Assembly (NCBI GenBank): GCA_030146285.1
Contig: JASLBZ010000098.1
Span: 1 to 6,985, forward strand
Direction: 5' to 3'
DNA length: 6,985 bases
Source: Neisseriaceae bacterium
Lineage (GTDB): Bacteria; Pseudomonadota; Gammaproteobacteria; Burkholderiales; Neisseriaceae
The translations under genes and the position numbers were made by a program. Below, one piece after another: positions 1-5,144 of the stretch (position 1 is the stretch's first letter; every line of letters begins with the position of its first letter). The notes under the pieces were generated by a model that was given only the letters and a program-made list of their open reading frames with translations, ran no database searches and was not told the DNA's origin.

Positions 1-50
1 ACATGTTGGTTTTTCAAACGCCACCACAAAGCATCTTGCGAAAAATTCAT
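1..50 (-). CDS. Start of a gene truncated by the left edge, probably DUF1853 family
   Basis: Only the first 16 codons are visible (MNFSQDALWWRLKNQH); the rest lies left of the window. The ATG at 50-48 is preceded on the minus strand by a good Shine-Dalgarno sequence, AAGGTG, about 5 nt upstream. The reading frame is open to the edge. It starts 46 nt after the trmJ stop with no hairpin between, so it is probably co-transcribed with trmJ. The DALWWRL opening resembles what I recall of DUF1853 proteins of beta- and gammaproteobacteria, whose function is unknown. With so few residues the family call is tentative; the existence of a translated gene is better supported, by the ribosome-binding site and spacing. 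Confidence 0.5.
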   Translation of the reverse strand, partial: MNFSQDALWWRLKNQH

Positions 51-96
51 GTGTCACCTTTTGTTCACTGCGTTTATTTCATCACACCCAATGGCA

Positions 97-912
97 TTAC
101 TCTTGATTTTGCTGTTCTATTTTCTTATGCAAAGTGCTAAAAAAACCACGCAAAATGTCAATTTCTTCTTGCTCAACACCAGCCCTGTCAAACATGGTTT
201 GCATGCGACGCATTAAGCGTTCGGGATTGCGACGCTCAAAAAAGCCCACTTCTTCCATGGCATTAGCCATGTGTTCAACCATGCCCACCACTTGCTCGTG
301 AGTGGCCAGTTTTTGATCGTGCATTAGGTAATCCATGCTCACATCGACTTGACTGAACAACTCATAACACACCACTTGTACGGCTTGAGCTAAGTTCAAT
401 GAAAAGTAATTTGGATTGCCATTGATGGTTACCAAGCGATTGCACTGCATCACTTCGTCAATACTCAAACCAAAAGTTTCATTGCCAAACACCAGCGCGA
501 CTTTTTCACCACGCTTAGCTGCTTCCAAAAATTCAGGCATGGTTTCTCGCGGTGTTTTTAATTGTGCGGTTAACTCACGCTTGCGGCTGGTCAATGCGCA
601 GCTTAAGGTCGTTGGCGCTAAAGCATCGGCTAAACTTGCCACAATATTCGCATTTTCCAAGACATCTTTGGCACCAGAAGCCAAAATAAAACTTTCCTCA
701 GGCAAGCTGAACGCTTGGACATCATTGGCATCGAACACCGGTGGTGTTGGCGTCATCGGCGTGACCATTAAATTGGGTGCAACCAAGGTTAACTGGGTCA
801 ATCCCATGGTTTTCATGGCACGGGCAGCAGAGCCAATATTGCTCGGATGACTGGTGCGACTTAACACCACAATAATATTTTTTAAGTAGTCTGGTACAAC
901 AGGTTTGTCCAT
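97..912 (-). CDS. trmJ: tRNA (cytidine/uridine-2'-O-)-methyltransferase TrmJ
   Basis: A SPOUT-class methyltransferase of 271 residues. In E. coli, TrmJ adds a 2'-O-methyl group from S-adenosylmethionine to position 32 (Cm/Um) of tRNA anticodon loops in the cytoplasm. Visible motifs: the N-terminal substrate loop with SRTSHPSNIGSAARAMK (18-34), TSRKRE (108-113), and the trefoil-knot cofactor motifs LVFGNETFGLS (140-150) and FSLNLAQAV (170-178). I start it at the ATG of 912-910, just before the family-typical region. The frame stays open to 1008, but those extra 32 residues are not family-like and lie in the divergent control region. No strong Shine-Dalgarno sequence precedes 912. Residues about 48-72 (rich in Thr/Pro, then PVFDANDVQAF) seem to be an insertion relative to E. 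coli TrmJ. It is divergent from suhB, as in E. coli. Confidence 0.93.
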   Translation of the reverse strand: MDKPVVPDYLKNIIVVLSRTSHPSNIGSAARAMKTMGLTQLTLVAPNLMVTPMTPTPPVFDANDVQAFSLPEESFILASGAKDVLENANIVASLADALAPTTLSCALTSRKRELTAQLKTPRETMPEFLEAAKRGEKVALVFGNETFGLSIDEVMQCNRLVTINGNPNYFSLNLAQAVQVVCYELFSQVDVSMDYLMHDQKLATHEQVVGMVEHMANAMEEVGFFERRNPERLMRRMQTMFDRAGVEQEEIDILRGFFSTLHKKIEQQNQE

Positions 913-926
913 AAGGATAAGATTTC

Positions 927-956
927 TTAGAAATTTGGATAAAAAAGGCGTACAAT
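927..956 (+). promoter_or_regulatory. Possible suhB promoter
   Basis: A -10-like TACAAT (951-956, 5 of 6 to consensus) is followed at once by GCGCC, a GC-rich discriminator of the kind seen at growth-rate-regulated promoters. The best -35 at 18 bp is only TTAGAA (927-932, 3 of 6). Transcription from about 963 would give a roughly 150-nt suhB leader that includes the boxA-like element. The weak -35 keeps this tentative. I found no convincing promoter for trmJ on the opposite strand of the same gap. Confidence 0.35.
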
Positions 957-1026
957 GCGCCAATAAATTTTTGCACGATTTGATTACTGAACCCATTGGG
1001 TACAGCACAAAACGCCTATAGCAAAG

Positions 1027-1038
1027 TCGATCTTTAAC
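1027..1038 (+). promoter_or_regulatory. boxA-like Nus-factor site in the suhB leader
   Basis: The leader contains CTTTAAC at 1032-1038 within TCGATCTTTAAC. This matches the core of boxA (E. coli rrn TGCTCTTTAACA), with 9 of 12 positions identical when CGATCTTTAACT (1028-1039) is aligned to it. boxA in RNA is bound by NusB-NusE, and SuhB is a partner of this complex in rRNA antitermination. In E. coli the suhB leader itself carries a boxA through which the complex represses suhB. The element lies on the coding strand, 73 nt before the chosen ATG, in the expected place. Function here is inferred. Confidence 0.55.
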
Positions 1039-1058
1039 TCATTCTATTCGATTTTACC

Positions 1059-1073
1059 TCGTTATTGTAACGA
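1059..1073 (+). repeat. Short perfect inverted repeat in the suhB leader
   Basis: Arms TCGTTA (1059-1064) and TAACGA (1068-1073) flank TTG, so the RNA could form a 6-bp stem with a 3-nt loop. It lies 20 nt downstream of the boxA-like element and 38 nt before the suhB ATG. No U-run follows, so it is not an intrinsic terminator. It could be a leader structure or a DNA operator; nothing in the sequence decides between them. Confidence 0.4.
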
Positions 1074-1111
1074 TGGCTGGCTGTGTGCCCAAACAATTTT
1101 TGGAAAAAAAC

Positions 1112-1900
1112 ATGAACCCTCTATTAAATACTGCATTAAAAGCGGCTCGTCGCGCTGGTAGCATGATGACGCGCGCTGCGAATAACATGGATGCAGTTAG
1201 ATACAACAACAAAGCCTTTAATGATTTTGTTTCTGACGTTGATAAGGCCTCTGAAGACATCATTGTGGATATCTTAAAAGAAGCTTACCCACATCACAAA
1301 ATTCGCACTGAAGAGTCTGGTGAACATGGCCCAAGTAAAGCCGAATACGAATGGATTATTGACCCCCTAGATGGTACAACCAACTTCTTACACGGTCACA
1401 CTCAATATGCCATTTCTATGGCACTCCTACACAAAGGCGTTTTGGCAGAAGCTTTGGTTTTTGCTCCTGAACGCAACGAATTGTTCATGGCTTCTCGCGG
1501 CAAAGGCGCTTTGTTAAACGACCGCCGTATTCGTGTTTCTAAACGCATCGAATTAAACGAATGCTTAATTGGCACGGGCTTCCCCGTTGTTGACCAAAGC
1601 ATGATGGACCAATACTTAGCCATTTTGCGCACATTCTTAGAGCGCACTGCTGGCGGTCGTCGTGAAGGTGCTGCTTCTTTGGACTTGTGTAACTTGGCTT
1701 CTGGTCGCTTGGATGGTTTCTTTGAATTCAATCTAAAACCTTGGGATGTTGCTGCAGGTGCTTTGATTGTTCAAGAAGCTGGCGGTATTGTTACCGACAT
1801 GCAAGGCAATGATACTTGGTTGGAAACGGGCGACATCGTTGCTGCTAACCCAAAAATCTTGGCGCAAATGTTACAAATTATCGCTTCTCATTCTGAATAA
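1112..1900 (+). CDS. suhB: Inositol-1-monophosphatase family protein / Nus-complex factor SuhB
   Basis: A 262-residue member of the FIG/IMPase metal-dependent phosphatase superfamily, close to E. coli SuhB (267 residues). The metal and catalytic residues are all present: E67 in TEESG, D84 and D87 in IDPLDGTTNF (83-92), and D212 in PWDVAAGALIVQEAGG (210-225), at the same numbers I recall for E. coli SuhB. Besides hydrolysing inositol monophosphate in vitro, E. coli SuhB works with NusA/B/E/G on boxA RNA in rRNA antitermination and rRNA maturation. I chose the ATG at 1112 because the protein then begins like its relatives (MNPLLNTALKAARRAG) and GGAAA lies about 7 nt upstream. An in-frame ATG at 1073 would add 13 residues but has no ribosome-binding site. 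Its leader carries a boxA-like element, which suggests autoregulation. Confidence 0.95.
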   Translation: MNPLLNTALKAARRAGSMMTRAANNMDAVRYNNKAFNDFVSDVDKASEDIIVDILKEAYPHHKIRTEESGEHGPSKAEYEWIIDPLDGTTNFLHGHTQYAISMALLHKGVLAEALVFAPERNELFMASRGKGALLNDRRIRVSKRIELNECLIGTGFPVVDQSMMDQYLAILRTFLERTAGGRREGAASLDLCNLASGRLDGFFEFNLKPWDVAAGALIVQEAGGIVTDMQGNDTWLETGDIVAANPKILAQMLQIIASHSE

Positions 1901-1925
1901 GTAGCGTTGCTTATATTACAGGTAT

Positions 1926-1951
1926 TACAGGCTGCCTATATAAGCAGCCTG
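1926..1951. repeat. DUS-like hairpin after suhB
   Basis: Arms CAGGCTGC (1928-1935) and GCAGCCTG (1944-1951) form a perfect 8-bp stem with an 8-nt A/T-rich loop. Read on the minus strand, 1937-1926 is AGGCAGCCTGTA, matching 11 of 12 bases of the Kingella-type DNA uptake sequence AGGCAGCCTGAA as I recall it. Neisseriaceae often place inverted DUS pairs at gene ends as terminators. No U-run follows directly, so its terminator role would be shared with the palindrome next to it. A tandem 9-bp repeat (TATTACAGG, 1914-1922 and 1923-1931) runs into the left arm. Confidence 0.55.
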
Positions 1952-1989
1952 CCATAAAAAACCAGCACATGTGCTGGTTTTTTTATGGC
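1951..1989. terminator. Bidirectional terminator between suhB and the COG0523 GTPase gene
   Basis: A perfect 18-bp palindrome, ACCAGCACATGTGCTGGT (1961-1978), is flanked by six A (1956-1961) and seven T (1978-1984). The pairing extends outward to GCC/GGC with one bulged T. Both strands therefore give a GC-rich stem followed by a U-run. It lies between two convergent genes ending at 1900 and 1997, so it should stop transcription from both sides. Confidence 0.9.
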
Positions 1990-1996
1990 TTTATTT

Positions 1997-2950
1997 TTAT
2001 ACTTCTTCTAGCAAGATCGCATCTTCTAAACGCTTAGCAATGGTATCAGCATCAAAACCTTTGGCGATGATTTCAAAGCGGTTGTCTCGTCGCCAGGCCA
2101 CTTGACTTGCACCCCAGTTGCCATCGACCCAATTTAACCAAACCCATGTACCCAAAACTTGAAAGACACCTTTGGCTCGAACCAAGCCTTCGGTTAAACT
2201 GCCCAAGTCATCAAATAACTCGGTTAATTTGGCACCATCAAAACAAACCTCAGCATCAAACGTATAGCCTTGGGTTTGAAACCCCATGGTATTATCCGGT
2301 AAATTTTTCAATCGATAACGGCTTTGTTCAATTTTGGGAGTGTGTAGCCATTCCAATTGTAGCTGCGCTTGCTTTGCTTGAACAACCTTACTTTTGGCTG
2401 GAAACAATTGTGCTGCTTTTTCATTGAATTCTTGCAATACGGCTTCTGAACACAAATCAATTTTAGTGGCGACCAAGATATCAGCAGCGCCAACTTGGTC
2501 ACGATACAAAGGCTGATATGAATAATCCGGATCAATAAACTGGCGTGGGTCTACTAAGGTAAATACGGTTCCAATCGCAATCGAATTACCCAATGGCTTT
2601 TCTTTAAGCTCATCAATCACGGTAGCAGCATGCGCTAAGCCACTGGCCTCGATAATCAATCTGTCTGGCTTATGTTCACGCAGCAAATTGGCTACGGTTG
2701 CGCTCATCAAAGGACCAGCGACACAACAAAGACAACCGCCAGCCACTTCCATGACAGGAATGCCATTGTCGCTCAATACGGCACCATCAATACCTATTTC
2801 ACCAAACTCATTAACGATAATCGCCCATTTTTCTGATTCGGGTTTTTGTGCCATTAAGCTTTTAATGGCAGTGGTTTTTCCTGTTCCCAAAAAACCAGAG
2901 AACAAATGGGCAACAGCAACATAAGGCTGCTTAATACTTTCTAATGGCAT
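1997..2950 (-). CDS. COG0523 (CobW/G3E) GTPase, probable zinc metallochaperone, YeiR-like
   Basis: A 317-residue cytoplasmic G3E-family GTPase. Visible motifs: Walker A GFLGTGKTT (19-27), the G3E signature NEFGEIGIDG (47-56), the metal-binding GGCLCC (71-76, CxCC), the Walker B-side EASGL (101-105) and ATKIDL (161-166) at the base-specificity site. The C-terminal part (from about 220) fits a CobW_C domain. The text recalls E. coli YeiR (ZinU) more than YjiA. Family members insert or deliver metals, and several are zinc-linked and Zur-controlled. Here the gene follows zur in one transcript, which supports a zinc role. The ATG at 2950 overlaps the zur end by 10 nt, with AGGA 11 nt upstream. A GTG at 2959 is possible but sits only 2 nt from that AGGA. 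Odd points: TKID in place of NKxD, and no His-rich stretch. The exact client is unknown. Confidence 0.87.
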   Translation of the reverse strand: MPLESIKQPYVAVAHLFSGFLGTGKTTAIKSLMAQKPESEKWAIIVNEFGEIGIDGAVLSDNGIPVMEVAGGCLCCVAGPLMSATVANLLREHKPDRLIIEASGLAHAATVIDELKEKPLGNSIAIGTVFTLVDPRQFIDPDYSYQPLYRDQVGAADILVATKIDLCSEAVLQEFNEKAAQLFPAKSKVVQAKQAQLQLEWLHTPKIEQSRYRLKNLPDNTMGFQTQGYTFDAEVCFDGAKLTELFDDLGSLTEGLVRAKGVFQVLGTWVWLNWVDGNWGASQVAWRRDNRFEIIAKGFDADTIAKRLEDAILLEEV

Positions 2951-3387
2951 CGTTTGCACTTTCCTGTTAAGACAACATGATCATCATCCACTTCAAATCC
3001 ATTTTTTTGCAAGCCAGAAAGCAAGCTTAGCCATTCAGAACTGGCGGTTTGCTCTTCAACTTGTCCACATTCACTGCACACCAAAATCAATGACACATGA
3101 TGCTCATGACTGCAGGCTGCATGCTCACACAAAATATAACCATTAATAGCAGATACTTTGTGCAATACCCCTTGCTCTGCCCAAAAGTCCAATGCTCGAT
3201 ATGCTGTTGGCGGTGCGACGGTACTTGTGCTTTGCTCTTGCAGTTTAGACAATATACTGTACGCTTTAATCACGCCCTCTTCGGTCAAAACCAAATCCAA
3301 AACCGTCTCACGCAGCTTGGTCACTTGAATGCGATTTTGATTGCACTGGGTTAAAATGGTTTGTTTTTTATGAAGTCGATTTTGCAT
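2941..3387 (-). CDS. zur: Zinc uptake regulator Zur (Fur family)
   Basis: A 148-residue Fur-family repressor. The recognition region APPTAYRALDFWAEQGVLHKV (58-78) and the following INGYILC (81-87) match Zur rather than Fur. The structural zinc site is C104/C107 with C144/C147. Likely sensory ligands are H76, C87, one of H94/H96/H97 and E111 or E112, by analogy with E. coli Zur. Zinc-loaded Zur represses uptake and zinc-sparing genes. I chose the ATG at 3387 because AGGA sits 5 nt upstream; an in-frame TTG at 3405 would add 6 residues without such a site. It is first in an operon with the COG0523 GTPase gene, whose start overlaps its last codons, suggesting coupled translation. I found no clear Zur box at its own promoter. 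Confidence 0.9.
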   Translation of the reverse strand: MQNRLHKKQTILTQCNQNRIQVTKLRETVLDLVLTEEGVIKAYSILSKLQEQSTSTVAPPTAYRALDFWAEQGVLHKVSAINGYILCEHAACSHEHHVSLILVCSECGQVEEQTASSEWLSLLSGLQKNGFEVDDDHVVLTGKCKRCH

Positions 3388-3431
3388 GGCAATCCTATGG
3401 TACAAACCAAAGTAGTGAAGAAGATGTGCCC

Positions 3432-3460
3432 ATGATACTGTTTGTTAGAATCACTGACAA
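3432..3460 (-). promoter_or_regulatory. Promoter of the zur-GTPase operon
   Basis: On the minus strand, a -35 TTGTCA (3460-3455, 5 of 6) and a -10 TATCAT (3437-3432, 5 of 6) are separated by exactly 17 bp. Transcription would start near 3425, leaving a short leader of roughly 40 nt before the zur ATG. This is the best sigma70-type promoter in the window. Confidence 0.75.
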
Positions 3461-3515
3461 ATATCCACTGTAATTTATTCTTTGACTTTATTAAATAAAA
3501 TAATCTGCTTTGTCA

Positions 3516-3545
3516 TTGGCTCAAAAGACAGATGTCTTATATAAT
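3516..3545 (+). promoter_or_regulatory. Promoter of the cytochrome c' gene
   Basis: A perfect -10 TATAAT (3540-3545) has a -35 TTGGCT (3516-3521, 4 of 6) at 18 bp. The start would be near 3552, about 50 nt before the ATG at 3603. It diverges from the zur promoter; the two -35 boxes are 55 bp apart. Two inverted repeats overlap this promoter. Confidence 0.65.
3525..3538. promoter_or_regulatory. Inverted repeat in the cytochrome promoter spacer (candidate operator)
   Basis: AAGACA (3525-3530) and TGTCTT (3533-3538) are perfect inverted arms around GA. The 14-bp element sits almost centrally between the -35 and -10 boxes, where a bound protein would block RNA polymerase or, as with MerR-type activators, reshape a long spacer. 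I do not recognise it as the site of a named regulator. Confidence 0.4.
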
Positions 3546-3564
3546 AAACAACTTATATGTTTAT
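3544..3564. promoter_or_regulatory. Inverted repeat at the cytochrome transcription start (candidate operator)
   Basis: Arms ATAAACA (3544-3550) and TGTTTAT (3558-3564) are perfect inverted copies with a 7-bp A/T-rich centre. The element begins at the end of the -10 box and covers the predicted start site near 3552, a typical repressor position. It does not fit the Zur box I know (TGTTAT...ATAACA) well, although it has similar length and A/T-richness. In such A/T-rich DNA a chance repeat cannot be excluded. Confidence 0.4.
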
Positions 3565-3602
3565 CATAATGAACTTAAAATTAAGAACCTCGGAAAACAA
3601 CC

Positions 3603-4073
3603 ATGAAAAAACAAATTATTGCCACTTTAAGTATTGCTGCTGTTGCTTTGTTAGCAGCTTGTTCAAATGGTAGCGAGCCAGCTGCTGCTGTTGCAGGTCC
3701 TAATTCTGAAGCACGTGTGACGGCATTTAAATCAATGATGCCTAGCTTCTCTACCATGGGTAAAATGGTCAAAGGCGAAGAATCCTATGATGTGGAAAAA
3801 TTCAAAGAAGCAGCAGCAACTTTTGCTACTGATAGCCAAAAACCTTTTGAGCATTTCACCCAAGATGGTGAAAACCAAAATGGCAATGCATTGCCAAGCG
3901 TTTGGGCTGAGCCTGAAAAATTCAAAACAGCTGAAGTAAACTTCCATGAAGCTGTGACCAAATTAAGTGAATCTGCACAAGCTGGCAATTTTGAAGACAT
4001 CAAAGTTTCTTATGGCAATGTTGGTGCAACTTGTAAAGCATGTCACGACTCATTCAAAAAACCATCTAACTAA
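3603..4073 (+). CDS. Cytochrome c' family lipoprotein (CycP-like)
   Basis: A 156-residue exported haem protein. It begins with a lipoprotein signal peptide: MKKQ, a hydrophobic stretch and the lipobox LLAAC with C20 as the lipidated cysteine. The mature part (about 136 residues) has the helical make-up of PF01322 class II cytochromes, including VKGEESYDVEKFKEAA, and ends with the haem motif CKACH (C144, C147, H148) four codons after VGAT. A C-terminal CxxCH is typical of cytochrome c' and c556, not of class I cytochromes. Lipid-anchored cytochrome c' (CycP) is known in pathogenic Neisseria and has been linked there to nitric oxide tolerance; orthology here is inferred. Whether the haem has a sixth Met ligand is unclear, since several Met residues lie near the N-terminus (M45, M46, M52, M55). 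It is a single-gene transcription unit with its own promoter and terminator. Confidence 0.85.
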   Translation: MKKQIIATLSIAAVALLAACSNGSEPAAAVAGPNSEARVTAFKSMMPSFSTMGKMVKGEESYDVEKFKEAAATFATDSQKPFEHFTQDGENQNGNALPSVWAEPEKFKTAEVNFHEAVTKLSESAQAGNFEDIKVSYGNVGATCKACHDSFKKPSN

Positions 4074-4096
4074 TATCACGATTGGTTTAAAACAAT

Positions 4097-4121
4097 AAGC
4101 TGCCTTAGGGCGGCTTTTTTT
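4097..4121 (+). terminator. Terminator of the cytochrome c' gene
   Basis: AAGCTGCC (4097-4104) pairs with GGCGGCTT (4109-4116) through one T-G wobble around the 4-nt loop TTAG, followed by a run of seven T (4115-4121). It begins 24 nt after the stop codon. Confidence 0.85.
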
Positions 4122-4203
4122 AATGCCCGATAATCAGTGATTTCATTTGCAGCACCCCATAACTTCGAGTAACGTTACGTTTTTTTGTCATGGGTTTTAT
4201 CCA

Positions 4204-5127
4204 TTGAAACTTCTCATCCAATTAACCCAATTGCTCAGTCGCAGCTTTGCCTTTTGGGTACTGTTTTTTGTCGCATTGGCTTTTATTCAACCGCAATGGT
4301 TTACCGTCTTTGCTGCTTACATTCCTTGGTTCTTAGGTGTCATCATGTTTGGCATGGGCATCACATTAAGCCCCAATGATTTTAAAGCGGTGATGAAATA
4401 CCCCAAAGCAGTTGCCATTGGCGTGTGTGCTCAATTCATTCTGATGCCACTCATCGCTTATGCTTTAGTCATCGCATTTCAATTACCCAAAGACATTGCC
4501 ATCGGCATCATCTTAGTGGGCTGCTGCCCTGGTGGTACAGCATCCAATGTCATTACTTTTTTGGCCAAAGGCAATACAGCCTTATCTTTGGTTTGCACTT
4601 CAGTGGCCACATTACTGGCACCAATCTTAACCCCTGCTATTTTTTATCTTCTTGCAAGCCAGTGGCTTGATATTGACGCCTATGGCATGTTTGTTTCAGT
4701 GTTGCAGATGATTTTATTGCCTATCATTCTGGGTGTTGGCATTCGGGTGATGTTTGGCAAACACATTCAACGCATTGCTCAGGTGACTCCCATGCTGTCC
4801 ATTGTAGCCATTGTGGTGATTATTGCCGCCATTGTGGCAGTGAGTCGTGAAAAAATCCTCACTTCAGGGTTGTTAATCTTAAGCGTGGTAATACTGCACA
4901 ATGCTTTGGGCTTGTTTTTTGGTTATTGGATTAGCAAATTCATGCGTTTAGATGAGGCCGACAGCAAAGCCATTTCGATTGAGGTGGGTATGCAAAACTC
5001 AGGCTTAGGCGCGGCTTTGGCCGCCATGTATTTTGAACCCATTAGTGCTGTTCCCAGTGCTATTTTTAGCTTTTGGCACAACATCTCAGGCTCTATCTTA
5101 GCCACTTATTGGTCAAGAAAATCCTAA
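4204..5127 (+). CDS. BASS-family sodium:organic anion symporter (ASBT_NM-like)
   Basis: A 307-residue inner-membrane protein with about ten hydrophobic segments. From the TTG at 4204 it aligns without gaps to N. meningitidis ASBT_NM over at least its first 265 residues, and the sodium- and substrate-site residues keep their numbers: Q77, T112, S114, N115, S128, T132, E260, V261, M263, Q264, N265. The motif GCCPGGTASN (106-115) and EVGMQNSG (260-267) form the two crossover regions. Family members couple Na+ entry to uptake of organic anions. ASBT_NM transports bile acids experimentally, but pantoate or ketopantoate (as for PanS) is a more likely natural substrate. The start is odd: no ATG or good Shine-Dalgarno sequence fits. 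The frame also opens from another TTG at 4147, but those 19 extra residues are not family-like. It is flanked by terminators, so it is probably transcribed alone; I see no clear promoter or riboswitch in 4122-4203. Confidence 0.88.
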   Translation: MKLLIQLTQLLSRSFAFWVLFFVALAFIQPQWFTVFAAYIPWFLGVIMFGMGITLSPNDFKAVMKYPKAVAIGVCAQFILMPLIAYALVIAFQLPKDIAIGIILVGCCPGGTASNVITFLAKGNTALSLVCTSVATLLAPILTPAIFYLLASQWLDIDAYGMFVSVLQMILLPIILGVGIRVMFGKHIQRIAQVTPMLSIVAIVVIIAAIVAVSREKILTSGLLILSVVILHNALGLFFGYWISKFMRLDEADSKAISIEVGMQNSGLGAALAAMYFEPISAVPSAIFSFWHNISGSILATYWSRKS

Positions 5128-5144
5128 AACAAAAAAACAAACAC

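Noticed and set aside
941..961. GGCG...CGCC hairpin followed by six T on the minus strand, a possible attenuator in the trmJ leader
   Set aside because: The stem is only 4 bp before a C/A mismatch, and the same bases are better explained as the suhB -10 and discriminator.
991..1001. ACCCATTGGGT inverted repeat
   Set aside because: Arms of 5 bp with a 1-nt centre, no matching second copy and no known site; likely chance.
913..1008. Upstream extension of the trmJ frame to 1008
   Set aside because: The extra 32 residues are unlike TrmJ, and the region is the divergent control region with suhB signals; the ATG at 912 fits the family.
1073..1111. Earlier in-frame ATG for suhB
   Set aside because: No ribosome-binding site, and the 13 added residues are not part of the family.
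2951..2959. GTG start for the COG0523 GTPase
   Set aside because: Only 2 nt from AGGA, too close; the ATG at 2950 is preferred, though not proven.
3388..3405. TTG start for zur
   Set aside because: The ATG at 3387 has AGGA at good spacing; the extension covers that site.
3482..3495. Fnr-like TTGAC-TTTA-TTAAA
   Set aside because: Only 7 of 10 conserved bases and not at a usual distance from the predicted start.
4147..4203. Longer BASS transporter from the TTG at 4147
   Set aside because: The 19 extra residues do not resemble the family, and alignment to ASBT_NM starts at 4204.
4122..4203. Riboswitch (thiamin-type) ahead of the BASS transporter
   Set aside because: Only about 80 nt are available, and I see none of the conserved CTGAGA-type elements.
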